The notes: generated from the sequence alone by a model not told the origin. 64,000 nt of DNA from Salvator merianae (GCA_003586115.2 QVOM02000029.1:25171348-25235347); one strand, 5' to 3'; shown: positions 9,311 through 21,097, numbered from the stretch's first letter. A program made the numbers and translations.

Positions 9311-11120
9311 GATGCTCTTGCTATATTTTCCTGACTATTGCACTAACACTGAACTACATCTGAATATTGCCTTCATTTTCTTCCTAAATGGTGGAGTTTC
9401 TGGTGGCTTTTCAGAATGTTTCTGAGTGTGCCCAGAATGCTGGCACCACCTTCATTGTCCATCCAATTTTTATTGGTTGTATTGCTGATTTATTATGAAG
9501 TTCATGCTGTGAAATATATTTGCTTCTTTAAAAAGGAAGAATTATGGTTAGACGCAATGCTATAATACTTTGACTGTCCAGTCCAAATAAAGAGAAGAAC
9601 AGAGAAAAACAGAGAATATAGAGAAAAATCTTCCACAACAATAAGCAATAGGTTTTCTATGATGGCAGCCATGCTCATTTCAAAATACAAAACATGAATG
9701 TACTACAAATGTCAAGGCTTTCCCGATTTTCATCTCTGAAATGTTGGAATGTATGATAAAATTGTGTTATTAATCTTCTTAAATCAACTTAATTGGGCTT
9801 AACTGGTTGCAGATTGTGCTTGTTACCTTCTAGTCTGATTTATTGTAATTATTCTTTTCGATACCATCCTGCCTTCTCTCTGCTCCTTAGTTCTTTTCTG
9901 CACAATTTATGATGGTGTTCTGTTTCTAAGATTTGTTATTTTGCTTTTCTGTGTTCATCAAGTAGTTCCTCATTTTCAGAGTATAACTTTATATAGACAA
10001 CTATATTTTATAGTTTAGCACCTCTAGATGGTTAAGGTAGGTATTTATGATGGTATTGATTTCTCCTGTTTCTATTATGAATATAATTCAGTAGGAGATT
10101 CTAGAAATCTTTACAAAACCTTTGAAGATCCTCAGTCCCTCTTTACATGAACTTTCAGCATCATCCTCGCCATCAAGTTTTTATTTTCTTTTTCCAAGTA
10201 CTTGGTAACAACATTTTCTACTAGGTAATCATAATGAATTTTAACAAACTCATTCCTCGCTTTTGGTATGATGTGCATACATAAACTTGCATACTATTCC
10301 ATAAAGGCATGTCTGGGTAATGCATTAAAGAGGAGAAAAAGATTCAAGAAGGCAATAATAGTTTTTGTTGTTGTTGTTATTTTTTAAAATGCTATAGTAT
10401 CCTTTCAGCACCATAGAAGCTGGTAGCAGATCCTGCACATGGAAAAACTAAGCACTTAATATATATATATTTATAGTTTTCACATTCAGTATTATTGTTA
10501 CAGATGAAGCCAATAACTAGAAAACATGTCTATTGCTCCAGACAAAAAACAAAAAAACCCTGCAGGCTTGAATTCACAGCTCATTTGCATTGTGTATGTC
10601 TACATACTTACTTCATATGCTACTGAATATAAGAGAATGTGTGATGCCATCAGCTTATTTTGAGATCTCTGTAGAATAGAAAATGTCTGGTGTGCACTGA
10701 CAATTCATTCTACATAAGGCTCTAATCTGTCTTTCCCAGGCATGCTTAGAAATTGAGCAAGCAAACTTAAATCTTTTTTTTTTTTTTTCTCCTTTCTGGT
10801 ATCTGTGAAATTATTCTCCCTCTCATTTTATATATGTTTCTGTCTATTGCAGAATGGCACAAATGACCTGTCAGGAATTTTAAAGCCTTTGTTTTTGAAT
10901 TCTATGCCAGGTAGGGCTGCCTAGTGACCCACTTTACAGAGGGCAGTCCTTTATTCATGAGAGTTCAGCTCCAATCAAACAATATGGGTACTGAAACTTG
11001 CAAATAGTGAAGCAGTTGGAAAGCAGCATTTTCTGACTGCCTCTTACCTATAAGACCCTGAAAACCCATATTTGAAAGCTATCATAGAATTGCATATAAT
11101 AACCTTCTACTACAAACATT
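9311..11120. other. Unassigned AT-rich DNA
   Basis: About 1.8 kb with no supported gene. It includes GTT repeats near 10365-10380, an AT run near 10460-10472 and a T run near 10773-10788. Old repeats may be present but I cannot name them. Confidence 0.45.
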
Positions 11121-11313
11121 AGGAATACTAACAATATCATATGTGGTGGACTTGTGCAAAACCCAATAAGTTTGGGGTTCAAATTTATACAGTTATGCAG
11201 AAAATCTTAAAAGACAAACATTCCTTTTAAACCAGAAGTATTCTTACTGGGGATAATAGAAAATAATTTTGAGGGTGTCAATGTGTTATTGCAAAATATG
11301 GTAACTGCAGCCA

Positions 11314-11455
11314 GAGTTGTATATGCTCAGAAGTGGAAAGGGGAGAAAATACCAACAGTGGGTGATTGCTTAGTTAAAATAATGGAGTTGTATATGCTCA
11401 GAAGTGGAAAGGGGAGAAAATACCAACAGTGGGTGATTGCTTAGTTAAAATAATG
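11314..11455 (+). repeat. Perfect 71-bp tandem duplication inside L1
   Basis: The block starting GAGTTGTATATGCTC at 11314 recurs at 11385 without mismatch, duplicating the segment encoding VVYAQKWKGEKIPTVGDC. The frame is not preserved because 71 is not a multiple of three. Perfect identity means a very recent event or an assembly error. The N 300 bp further on makes error plausible. Confidence 0.9.
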
Positions 11456-11622
11456 GAGCTTGCCGAGATGGATGAATTGACAAATCTTTTGAGAAATAAG
11501 ACAGTTGATAGGTTTTACAGAAACTGGAAACCCTTTATTAGCTTTCGGCAAGAGCTGGACAATGGACTTGTGATGGCTGGATTTGAAGAGTGATGAAGAA
11601 GACATTTGGTGGAGAAAAAGAA

Positions 11623-11880
11623 GGAAAGAGAATAGGAGGGTGAGAAATATGAAGTATAGAAGAAACTGTTGATGAAGCAGGAAGTCGACAATAATATTGA
11701 TATAAGAATGTTTAATGTAGAATGTAATTTTATATATCCTTAAAAAATAAAATATANGGAAAGAGAATAGGAGGGTGAGAAATATGAAGTATAGAAGAAA
11801 CTGTTGATGAAGCAGGAAGTCGACAATAATATTGATATAAGAATGTTTAATGTAGAATGTAATTTTATATATCTGAAATG
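11623..11880 (+). repeat. Exact 135-bp-offset duplication around an N at 11757
   Basis: The 3' UTR segment from 11623 (GGAAAGAGAATAGGAGGGTG) is repeated from 11758, immediately after a single N. Copy 1 ends in CCTTAAAAAATAAAATATA, as the L1 at 3.4 kb does; copy 2 continues CTGAAATGTATCAACAATAAA. The likely explanation is two overlapping contigs or haplotypes joined without collapsing. Confidence 0.9.
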
Positions 11881-11927
11881 TATCAACAATAAAAAAAAAA
11901 AATTCAAGAAAACAAAAGGAATACTAA

Positions 11928-12364
11928 AAAACATTTCACATAGCATTTCAAATAACTACAACCCTCTTAAATGGGGGGCTGGGTTTGACCAGGAGGTGTG
12001 GCCATTTCAAATGTTTCAAATAGCATTCAGAACAACATTTTTTTACATTCTATAAAACTGTGACTGCAGAGCTTTATGCACAGTGAGGGATCACAATATT
12101 TTAAAGACTACTAAAGAATAGTCCCTTATTTTGAGAATTATCAGAGGAGATTTCTTTATTAGTTAGTTCTTAGACAGCAGCTCCACACTGTCTGATCAGT
12201 CTTCCTGACTATGTATTCATTCAACATTTGTACTGCACTTTCAAAGTAGGACATGCACATTTTATTCAGAATTTTTCCCTCCCTGGTTTTTCTTTCTTTC
12301 TCCCATATATGTACAAGACTAATGTATTTCCACTTTCTGGATGATGTTCCTGCAGCCACTTTAC
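11928..12364. other. Unassigned DNA
   Basis: I see no gene or named repeat. The minus-strand ORFs that run through here continue into the inverted-repeat element at 12365 and are not supported. Confidence 0.45.
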
Positions 12365-12546
12365 ATCTAGATTCAGCAGCAGTCTGTGGCTTTAAGGGTG
12401 GGTGTTCATAACATGCAAGAAGCAGGTGATCGCTGTTTGCAGGGCTGTGACAGTATGGAAGCCTGGAAGCCCTGAGAAAAGTGGCTTCCCGCTTCCCATG
12501 CATTATGAACACCCACCCTTAAAGCCACAGACTGCTGGTGTCTAGA
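12365..12546. mobile_element. Long inverted-repeat MITE (182 bp)
   Basis: Two arms of about 45 bp, 12365-12410 and 12501-12546, are reverse complements. The shared core runs from CAGCAGTCTGTGG through CTTTAAGGGTGGGTGTTCAT, and both outer edges read TCTAGA. The loop of about 90 bp is unrelated. Long arms and small size fit a foldback MITE. No clear target duplication is seen. Confidence 0.75.
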
Positions 12547-13289
12547 TTGAAAAACTAGCTGAAGTGTTGTGAACTTTCTATAAGTCAATATCTCTGGTTG
12601 ATGGGCTGCACTTTGGTTGCTTAGCTGCAAGCTGCACTGAGTTTGTCCACTCCCTGTTCACTCCTTAATGTATCCAATTAAAAGATCACACAAAAATGAA
12701 CAGGAATGATCCTATATATCCTGGACCCTAGACACTTCTGCTGATATTTAGACATATACCTATTTAAACAGGCAAATGTGCCAGCCAGGACTAAGACCCT
12801 GATCAGATGGACCAGTGAAAGCAGCACTGGCATGTCACTGAAGGAACAGGGCCCTTTTTGGGGTCTGTCACATCAACTCAGCTCAACTGCATCATCAGAG
12901 AACTGAGTGTGATATTTTATGAATGCTATGCATGATTTATGGCTGCAAATATGGTTGATTGCTCTGACACTGTGCTGGTATAGGGCATCAGATGAATGGC
13001 AGATTTGGCACAGGATGGACAGCACACTGCTGAAGTGCTCATAAAGTGTGGAATCCCACACTCTCCCCTCCTGTGCCTTGCCATGTCTCCATGATGGAGT
13101 ACAGATGCCAAGTGTACATGCTCATGTGATCTACAGGTTGTAAGTATGTGTGCCTGTCACTTTAGCAAGGACATCTGATCACAGCCTAAGATAGTTTCTT
13201 GGGAAGTTGTTTACTAACTTATCTAATTTGTTAATCTTTAACAGCAATCTAATAGGGTATGACCAGGTGGATCCAGGGAGTAAAGAATA
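12547..13289. other. Unassigned DNA
   Basis: No supported feature. Two minus-strand ORFs (12873-13111) overlap each other and resemble no family. Confidence 0.45.
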
Positions 13290-13780
13290 CCTATTTGAGA
13301 AATGTGGTGGTCCTGCTGATTCTTAAAGAGACAGTGGTGTGCCCCCTGCTCAAGGGGTCCTCCCTAGATCCAAATTTAAATAACTATCATCCATTGGTGA
13401 ACATACCCTTTTTGGGCAAAGTACAGGTGAAGGCTGCAGCTTTTCAACTGCAGCCATGTTTGGAAAAAGCTGATTATCTAGATCCATTTCAATCTGGCTT
13501 CAGGCCCAATTGTGGAAATCAGATTGTCTTGGCTGCCCTGGTTGATGACCTTCTCTGGGAGAAAGACAGAGGGAGTGCAAACCTGTTGGTTCTCCAGACC
13601 ATTGACCATGGTATCCTTCTGGAAAGAATATGGAGCTTGGGTGTTGAAGAGACCACATTACAATGGTTCCACTCCTATCTCCAAGGCCAAGGCCAGAGGT
13701 TGTTTGTGGGAGATTTTTGTTTGACATTCTGGGAACTTACTGCCAGGCATGAAATGCCTGCCATAGAGCCTGGTTTGCCT
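13290..13780 (+). pseudogene. L2-like LINE reverse transcriptase, N-terminal half
   Basis: The frame reads SLDPNLNNYHPLVNIPFLGK, then LDPFQSGFRPNCGNQIVLAAL, IDHGILLERI and WFHSYLQGQ. These are the early motifs of the reverse transcriptase of L2/CR1-group non-LTR retrotransposons. The usual FDT of motif A before IDHG is damaged (LQTIDHG). The reading breaks off near 13780 and resumes at about 14200, after a 420-bp stretch that includes a MITE. It is a dead copy. Confidence 0.85.
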
Positions 13781-13981
13781 AAAGATGGGCTAAAAGCTAA
13801 ACAATTCAAATATTCTAAGTAGAAAAAAGGTGTGGGGAAACAAGGCAGGGAAATAAAACAGGAAAGCCGGTGGACAGCTGAGGAGGGAAAGTGCAGAGAA
13901 GCACAGATACATTGTTGTGAAGGATGAGGAGCAAATTGTATGTAAGTGCTGTGCTGCAATTTGTATTCCTGTCAAGATTAA

Positions 13982-14119
13982 GACTGCATTTAGACATCAC
14001 TTACTTAGTCCTCTATATTTGGATAGTCTGGAATAAAGCATGGATATTTTGGAATATCCATGTTTTATTCTGGAAAATCAAGATGTAGCAGAATAAGTAA
14101 GCAATGTCTGGATGAAGCC
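13982..14119. mobile_element. Short MITE, TIR family GACTGCATCCAGAC, flanked by TTAA
   Basis: The left end is GACTGCATTTAGACATCAC and the right end GCAATGTCTGGATGAAGCC, with a long internal palindrome around GGATATTTTGGAATATCC. TTAA flanks both sides (13978-13981 and 14120-14123), the duplication typical of piggyBac. Two relatives (52006-52121 and 53732-53871) lack TTAA, so the superfamily call is tentative. Confidence 0.7.
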
Positions 14120-14199
14120 TTAATTGTTCTGAGCTGATCACAGAAGTCTGAATAAAACATTACTTTTGTTCACCTATGAAATAGTTAATTTCTTCTGAG

Positions 14200-15287
14200 A
14201 TTATGGTAGGTCATTACACCTCTGGCATTCCTCAGGGGTCAGTCTTATCTCCCATGCATTTTAATGTTTCTATGAAGTTTCTGGGAGAGATCTTCAGGAG
14301 ATTTGGAATAAGGTGTCATCAATATGCAGATAACAACCAACTTTATCTTTCCGTGCCATCTGGATCAAGAAAGTTGGTTGAAATGCTTAACAGGTGCTTG
14401 GAAGCAGTAATGGGCTAGATGGAGGCCAATAAATTGAAGCTGAATCCAGAAAGACAGAGGTGCTGTGTACTACAGAGTCTTGGATCCTTGAAGTAGGGAG
14501 GCACCCTGTTCTCAATGGAGCTGTATTGCCCTTAAAGGGATAGGTCTGAAATCTGGGAATGCTCTTGGGCTCTGCAATGACACTTGAAATTAAAGTGGAA
14601 GCAGTGGCCATGAACACCTACTTTCAACTCCAGTTGATTCAATACCTCCAGCTCTTTCTGGACAATCTGGTTACAATAATGCATGTTCTGGTAACTTCCA
14701 GAATGGACTATTTTAATGTGCTATATATGGGGCAGCCCCTGAAGACTGTTTGGAAACTGCAGCTAGTACAGAATGCAACAGTGAGAATGCTAACTAGTAC
14801 TTCTGATCAGATATGCCTCATACTGGTCTTAAAAGAGCTGCACTGGCTGCCAATACACTACCAAGCTCAATTCAAGATGTTAACTTTGACCTATAAGAGT
14901 GTAAATGGCTTGAGAAGGCTTCTGTCATATCAAACAGTCCATGCCGTAAGAGCTGCAGATGAAGTCCACCTGGTTGTAGCACCACCTTCTGTAGCTAAAA
15001 GGGTTGGTACTCAGGATAGAACCTTCTCAGTGGTAGGCTCTAGGCTATGGAATAGTCTCCGTCTTGATGTATGTCTGACATCTTCACTATATACGCTTAG
15101 AAGACTGATAAAAATACACCTATATACCCTGGCCTTTGCCTGAGGAAACAGCTTCCCTTCCCCACTTTCAGGAACTATTATTATTTTTAGTGCATTCATT
15201 TAATTTGTTTTTACTGTTGTAACTTGCTCTGAGACGTTTGAGTATAGGGCAGGATAGAAATACAAATACAAATTAAATAAATAAATT
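14200..15287 (+). pseudogene. L2-like LINE, C-terminal half and 3' tail
   Basis: It resumes with SGIPQGSVLSPMHFNVSMKF and FGIRCHQYADNNQLYL, then LNRCLEAVMG. The catalytic motif normally YADD reads YADN, so one metal-binding Asp is lost. Downstream come MDYFNVLYMG, LKELHWLPIHYQAQFKMLTL, WNSLRLDV and LIKIHLYTLAFA, the conserved C-terminal end of this LINE group. The 3' UTR ends in a CTGAGACGTTTGAGTATAGG-type block and an AAAT repeat at about 15272-15287, directly before hAT copy 2. A stop at about 14417 and frame changes break the copy. Confidence 0.88.
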
Positions 15288-15296
15288 GAGTTGTAG

Positions 15297-15997
15297 TAGG
15301 GATGTGCACGAAGGCACTTTTCCCTTTTCGCTTCGCAGGAATGCGAAGCTCCTAGGCTTCGTTTTCATGCGAAAAAATACGCACGAAAATGAAGCCCTTC
15401 GTTTTCGCGGCGAAGATTTTCGCCGCGAACGGAAGCAGGGAAAACAAGGCGAAGGGAAGAGCTTTGCCTTAATTTCTCTGCTTCGGATTGCGCTCGCCTC
15501 TCTCTCATTCCCCCCCCCGCCTAGTCTGTCAGTGTAATGACAGACTGGGGGGGGAATAAGAGAGAGGCGAGCGCCATCGGAAGTGGTGAAATCGAGGCAA
15601 AGCTCTTCCCTTCGCCTTGATAGCTCTGTTTCTGCTGGCTGCTGGCTGCCTCATTCACCCTAGTCTGTCAGCGCTCGCGCTGACAGCCTAGGGGGGTGAG
15701 TCAGTGAGGGGAAGAGAAGGAAAATCAACGGGAAGGGAATCCCCCTTCCATTGAGTTTTCTCCACCACCGCTCGCTGCTGGCTGGCTGATTCACCCTAGG
15801 CTGTCAGCGCCAGCGCTGACAGCCTAGAGAGGTGAGACATCGGCAAATTGCGAAGGTCCCGAAATGCTTCGAAAAATTGAGGGACCTTCGCAATTCGCAT
15901 TCGTGATTTCTGTTGCCCTTCGCATTCGATGCGAAGGGCAGGAAATCACGAAAATCGATCGAAAATCGAATGCCACGAAGCTTCGTGCACACCCCTA
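15297..15997. mobile_element. hAT-like non-autonomous DNA transposon, copy 2 (701 bp)
   Basis: The ends match copy 1 (TAGGGATGTGCACGAAG; right end inverted TAGGGGTGTGCACGAAG). It is flanked exactly by the 8-bp duplication AGTTGTAG (15289-15296 and 15998-16005). Relative to copy 1 it is inverted: its right end equals copy 1's left end, including GAAGCTTCGTG and the GATCGA block. It has the GGCTGTCAGCGC palindromes but not the 146-bp array. CpG content is high. No transposase is encoded; the ORFs on both strands are spurious. Confidence 0.93.
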
Positions 15998-16005
15998 AGT
16001 TGTAG

Positions 16006-18732
16006 TTGCCGTAACTATTATTATTATTATTGGTGTTGTTGTTAATGCACATATGGATTGAAAGTTACCAACTTATCCTGTTTTGAAGGATCACACCATC
16101 TGTATAAATACATACATATACCATACACTATATTTGGCATAAAGAAGACACACCAAATCTGGTTATCAAACTTGTAACATTTGATTTCAGAAATTAGTCA
16201 TTTTATTCCTAAAAGACTTAGCTATTCAGGCATCATCCTGTAAAAATATGTTAGCTCAAATTCATCATTTCCTAGAAACACCCCTTTAAAGGCCACTTTA
16301 ACAAGGAAAGTGAATTGCAAAGCTTGTGGCCAATTGATGGATACCTTGTGTGGAATAGACCATGGCAAAAAAAGCAAGATGGTCCCTCATGTCCTACTGA
16401 ATGTGACCAAAAACATGCACAGGAACCATCCTCGTGACCTCAGGATTTGATATGGGTCACAAAGCCCATACCAAATCCTGTTAGTTAGAAGTCTGCCCCA
16501 CTCAGTAACCCACCGAAATAGAGTGATGGTGGGTACAGGATTTTTCGAACTGTTGCACAAGAAGATAATTGTTTTGTAGTAACTAGCAATATTCAGGAAG
16601 AATTGTTTTAGCACTTTACCAATCATGAATTTAATCATTCTTTTAAAATTTGTCTTTATTTTTTAAAACTGGCTTAGAGTTTTAAAAACTGTTTTATTTT
16701 TTTATTTTTTAAAGCTGGCTTATCCTGCATCTTTGGTGTTGGTGACAAGCCTTGTCCTGGATAAAGGAACCATCCAGTTGAAACCCCACCAACAAAATTG
16801 TTTTCATTTTCCCCCATGAATTATTCTACTGGCACAATCCATGGAAAACCAAAGTGACTAGTAAGAAGCTTCTAAAGGGATGGGGGTGGGGAAGGGACTT
16901 TAACTGTGGTGTATATATACATTCAAAGAAAGGAGAGGAGGAAAAAGAGAGTTACATATATGTTTTATACACACACAGCAAAAACAGGGCACAGAGATGG
17001 GAGCTTCAGTTGTGAAGGAAAACACTAATGAGAATATAGTATAATAGTTCCAGCTGCACATTTCATAGGTCTAAGGCAAGATCCACTTTTATAGAGGCAG
17101 ATCACTATGCTTGTAACACTTTTCTACTTTCTATCTACATAGTGCCCTACTCTACTGAAATATTTGGATCTTTACAGCAGAGGATCATCAGACACAATGA
17201 CTGAGATGGTCACTGAGGAGACCAATAAGTCTCTCTGAGCAGCATCAGAGCCCCCACTGTTAGCAGAGCACTGTACCTGTGCTTATTGTACCATGATGGG
17301 ATGACTGCAGCATCCACCCAGATCACCATACTCCTCCTGCGCATTGACTGCGCCATAAGAAGCAGGCTTGAGTGAACCCTATCACCTTGTGGTGCACTTA
17401 TAATAGCATAAAGATGCCATGTAGATCCTGCTTAACTTGACATTTTTAGGAAGCAATCAGAGAAAAGTGAGGAGGAGCAAGATGAAATAGTTGAATAATG
17501 TAACCTCTGCTACTTTTTCTAGCACATGTCACACTATTAATGACAGGGATCTAGTCTTCAAAAAAGGTAGCAGTACTAGTTGGGGTCAGCAGGCAGAAAA
17601 GTGTGGATGGTATGGAACTGACTGTAGTCTGCCAGTTGCAGACAACATGGTTGGGCTATCCTGGAAAACTGACCAAATCAATAATTCAGAAGTGTGATTT
17701 CCAGCTAAGCTATTAATAATATTGTGGTGGTCTTGGGGCTACCCAAAATGAAAGCTATGGAGTGACACAGACCTTCTTGTGGCTGAGTCTCTCTGGGAAA
17801 GAGGGAATAAAATATAGTGGGATGAGAACAGCTGTCAATTGTGATACTTTTCCAAAAGTTGTTTCTCTGTGGAGCTTAGATTGTAAGCGTGAGAGCAAGG
17901 ACTTGTGTAGGATTATATACTCTAAGCTGCTCTGATAGTCTTCTGGCTTAAGGACAGCATATCGTGATTACATTTAAGAGTAATTTCAAAACTGTTTTTC
18001 ACTACCACATTTATTTTATGGACATCTGCTATAGAGCTACATAAAATATCTATCCCTAGTTGTGACATATGATTAAAAAAAAAAAAGCTATCTAAAGACT
18101 ATTGTAGGCTGTACTAGAGTTTGGTCACTGTACTTGGGACTGGTGCAACATGAAGTATATCACTGTACATGTGACCTGAAACCTGCTTTGGTTCAACTGC
18201 AACTGTCTGTGTAGTTTACGTGTTCTGATTTCAAGGCTAGGCTTAGATATTTCACCCTCTTCCTCCAGTTAGGCAGAAAATAATTTAAAAGCTTCCCACA
18301 ACATTTTATATATTATCTACAGTTTCTGCTGTTCTTCAGACTCAACCACTCTTAATTTTAGCTATGCTAAAACTCGTAATTTTAACTATGCTTTGTTGAA
18401 ACAAGCTAATGTAAATTCATAATTTAAGAAAGTGATGTGTTCGTGTAAAGAAATTGCAGCTGATGTTCGACCCCATGTTTAGGATCTAAATAATTCAGTG
18501 GTTTGTGATTAATCAGAAAGGGAAGCTGGTTCCACATCAAAGTGAAAGAAATGAAAAAAGAGCATACACAAAATGGAGGCTGGATGTGTCTAGTTTAATT
18601 CCAAAATCAGAAGCTTATATCTCTTCAAATAGTGGTTATGGAGAAATGGAACTAGTGACAGTTGAAAATCTGGTTCACAAATATAAAGTTCTAGTTGGCA
18701 CTTGCCTCCTTCCCTAGTCCCACCAATTATTT
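16006..18732. other. Unassigned DNA
   Basis: A 2.7-kb stretch with no supported gene. There is an ATT run just after the hAT element (about 16016-16031) and T-rich tracts at 16636-16715. ORFs of 68-83 codons here have no recognisable domain. Confidence 0.45.
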
Positions 18733-18785
18733 TCCTCCTCCTCCTCCTCCTCCTCCTCCTCCTCCTCCTCTCTTCTTCTTCTTTT
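18733..18785. repeat. (CTC)n / (TTC)n microsatellite
   Basis: About 12 CTC units followed by TTC units. Confidence 0.95.
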
Positions 18786-19333
18786 TGCCAAATACTGCTG
18801 CTTCCAGATATTGTGGGGCTACACCATTATTGATCTCCAACTATTGGTCCTACTGACTGGGATTGATAGGAGTTATAATCCAAAGCACTGGGAACATCAG
18901 AACATTCTCAGCTTTGCTTTAGTGAAGAAGTTGAAAATGTTGCTTGAAGTCAAGTATTCCATTTCATGTCCTTCAAGGCCAATCATGACTGGTTCATTTG
19001 AGCACAAGAATAAGACAAATGTTCACCATGCACTGGTATGTGTGAAGTCCCTGCTGTGCTCACAAACTGCCATTTGATTTGATTGTCAAGATTTGCCAGC
19101 ACACCAGCTGCTGCTACTGAAGGCTATGTTTCTTACTGAAGCTATAGGTTATGACTGCAGGTAGAATAAACCGTTTCAACTACATTAGTCAAACCCAGTA
19201 TAATAACCATTTATAGTGTAAGGACCCTCCGTTTCAAGCACCTAAACTGGCCAGTTCTAGAATACTATCATTACTCTATGCAGTTGGTATAGTTTTAATT
19301 GCTCAGACAAGAGTGGATCTAAAATGCCTGCTT

Positions 19334-19735
19334 CACTCTTTTTTGAGCTACTACATTGTGAAGAAATTAACAGTTAACTCAGAGAAAACCAAGATCACTC
19401 TTTTTTGAGCTACTACATTGTGAAGAAATTAACAGTTAACTCAGAGAAAACCAAGATCACTCATTTTTCAAGGCTCCACCAACACTACAGGTGGAAAAGT
19501 GATGGTAAGGGTTTCCAACAAGTCAGTCAATTTAAATATCTTGGTCTTTTTGCAGGCATCTCTCTCTTGGTCAGCACATATAAAAGCAATTATACCAATC
19601 ACAGGGCATATTATCAAAGTTGTTGTCAGGTATTACTTTACAAGAAGAAGTCAATATATAACAGTTGCCATCCAACCCTTCAGGGCTAAGGTCCTCCCTA
19701 AATTACTTTATGGCATTCTGGTTTAGATTCTGGGG
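19334..19735 (+). pseudogene. Non-LTR reverse transcriptase end fragment with 62-bp tandem duplication
   Basis: The frame reads LTVNSEKTKITHFSRLHQHY, then QVSQFKYLGLF, LSWSAHIKAIIP in another frame, and AKVLPKLLYGILV. The NxxKT...F...V..FKYLG pattern is the region after the catalytic motif in non-LTR reverse transcriptases. It is a different family from the L2-like copies; I cannot place the clade. The first 62 bp (from CACTCTTTTTTGAGC at 19334) are repeated exactly at 19396. One frameshift is needed near 19560. Confidence 0.7.
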
Positions 19736-19782
19736 CAGCTTCCACATCCCATAACATGGTATGCAATGCAAAGCTTGTGGCA

Positions 19783-20270
19783 AGGGGCCCATCTGCACTT
19801 GGCGATGATCCAGGACACTCGCTGGAATGCAGCATTTGCACTGGCAAACATCCTCAGCTGACCCAAAATGCACCAAAGCCCACCTGATACTCACCTGAAG
19901 CCTACCAACTGTGGTCAACTAAATTGTAGTCTTCATGCTGACCTGTATGATTGGGTGCAGATCAGGAAAGGTGTGTTGTCACCACTTCCTGATTTGGAAT
20001 GGCAGCAGGGCGGGGCCTGTATGGCTCACTCTGATGTGTTTGAACCCAGGTTCAGACTTTGAGGTTCAGACCCTGGCGACCATTCCAAACTCAAGTCTGG
20101 ATCCAGCTACCTCATTAGTGTACTCCAATTTGCACTGCTTCCCCAGCTGGTTGGCTTGCGGGTTGTTCCAACGCTGACAGGTGCAAACACTCCTCATCGT
20201 ATCCAATCCCAACTGGCCCAAACCCTGCTAATTGGAACATTCTATTGTCATAAGTGCAAAAACACCCAAG
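19783..20270 (+). mobile_element. Non-autonomous DNA element, family B, copy 1
   Basis: Shares the order TGATACTCACCTGAAGCC, AAATTGTAGTCTTCATGCTG, GGGTGCAGATCAGGAAAGGT, GCTGACAGGTGCAAAC and ACCCTGCTAATTGGAACATT with 27680-28046, and in reverse with 61921-62424. The ends resemble GGCCCATCTGCACTT and ATAAGTGCAAAAAC, a weak inverted repeat. No coding capacity. It probably belongs to the same broad short-TIR group as the 3-bp-duplication elements. Confidence 0.6.
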
Positions 20271-20945
20271 CTGCCACAGATAATGCCAGAAGCCATTCAT
20301 GGGATAACTGCTCCTTCCCATCCTACCTTAGAAGGGGGGGGGGGGAATTAGAGCTTTAGGACAGGGGGATTTCTGCAGTACCCCTGGAAACAGTCCCAGA
20401 AGTAGATCGTTTCTGGAGCCCAGGAAAATGGTACTGGTCTCTGTGTACTGTGTGTAGTGTTCCAGCCACTGCTGACTGTCCACTTGGTGGTGGCAGGAGT
20501 GCATGTGAGGAACGTTATCTCCTTCTAGAACACTCCTGACTATGGGTTTTGTTGTTGTTTTCCCCCACCTCAAGGTGCTTCGGCCACCAGGTTTATGCAG
20601 CCAGTGTGTTCCCTGGGAGGACATGCTTTCTGAGGAAAGTTCTAACCTGTGGGCCCTTCAGTCCAACAAAGTAGCTGATGTGATCCAAATGGATTGTGTG
20701 GAAACTGCCAGAGTAACTCACATTAACTGGAAAATATATTAGCTTGGTTTCTTCACATAATGATAGAACTATAGAACTATAGAAGCTCTGTACCTGGAGA
20801 ATGGCATATTATCAATATAAGCTAGGATTTGGATTGTGTCTCTACACTACTAGTGCAAGACAGATCTAATAGAGTTTTCCTTAGGGCTACAGACTCTGTT
20901 ATAAGAAGATGTACTTATTGGGAAATGGTGAACCACAAGTGTACA

Positions 20946-20946
20946 A

Positions 20947-21011
<65 letters not shown>
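20946..21011. repeat. (AAT)n microsatellite
   Basis: About 22 AAT units. A minus-strand poly-leucine reading across it is an artefact. Confidence 0.95.
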
Positions 21012-21013
<2 letters not shown>

Positions 21014-21097
21014 CATTTAGCTTGAGTTCATGGCTTCCCAAGGATGCTGAAAAACCATGCAGTTTGTCACTGAAAGGATAAATGATAAGGGTGTGAT

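Larger units (their letters stand above)
11132..11916 (+). mobile_element. 5'-truncated L1 LINE (ORF2 end and 3' UTR)
   Basis: A direct repeat AGGAATACTAA at 11121-11131 and 11917-11927 brackets the copy. The first part translates as the L1 ORF2 C terminus: MWWTCAKPNKFG, then KPEVFLLGIIENNFEG, AARVVYAQKWKGEKIP and NKTVDRFYRNWKPF. The 3' UTR and an A tail (about 11890-11903) follow. It is the same subfamily as the L1 at 3396-5023. Two internal duplications and one N disturb the copy (separate entries), so the reading frame here may be partly an assembly product. Confidence 0.78.

Noticed and set aside
13259..15143. Long ORFs as host genes
   Set aside because: Their motifs are those of a LINE reverse transcriptase and C-terminal domain, with stops and frame changes.
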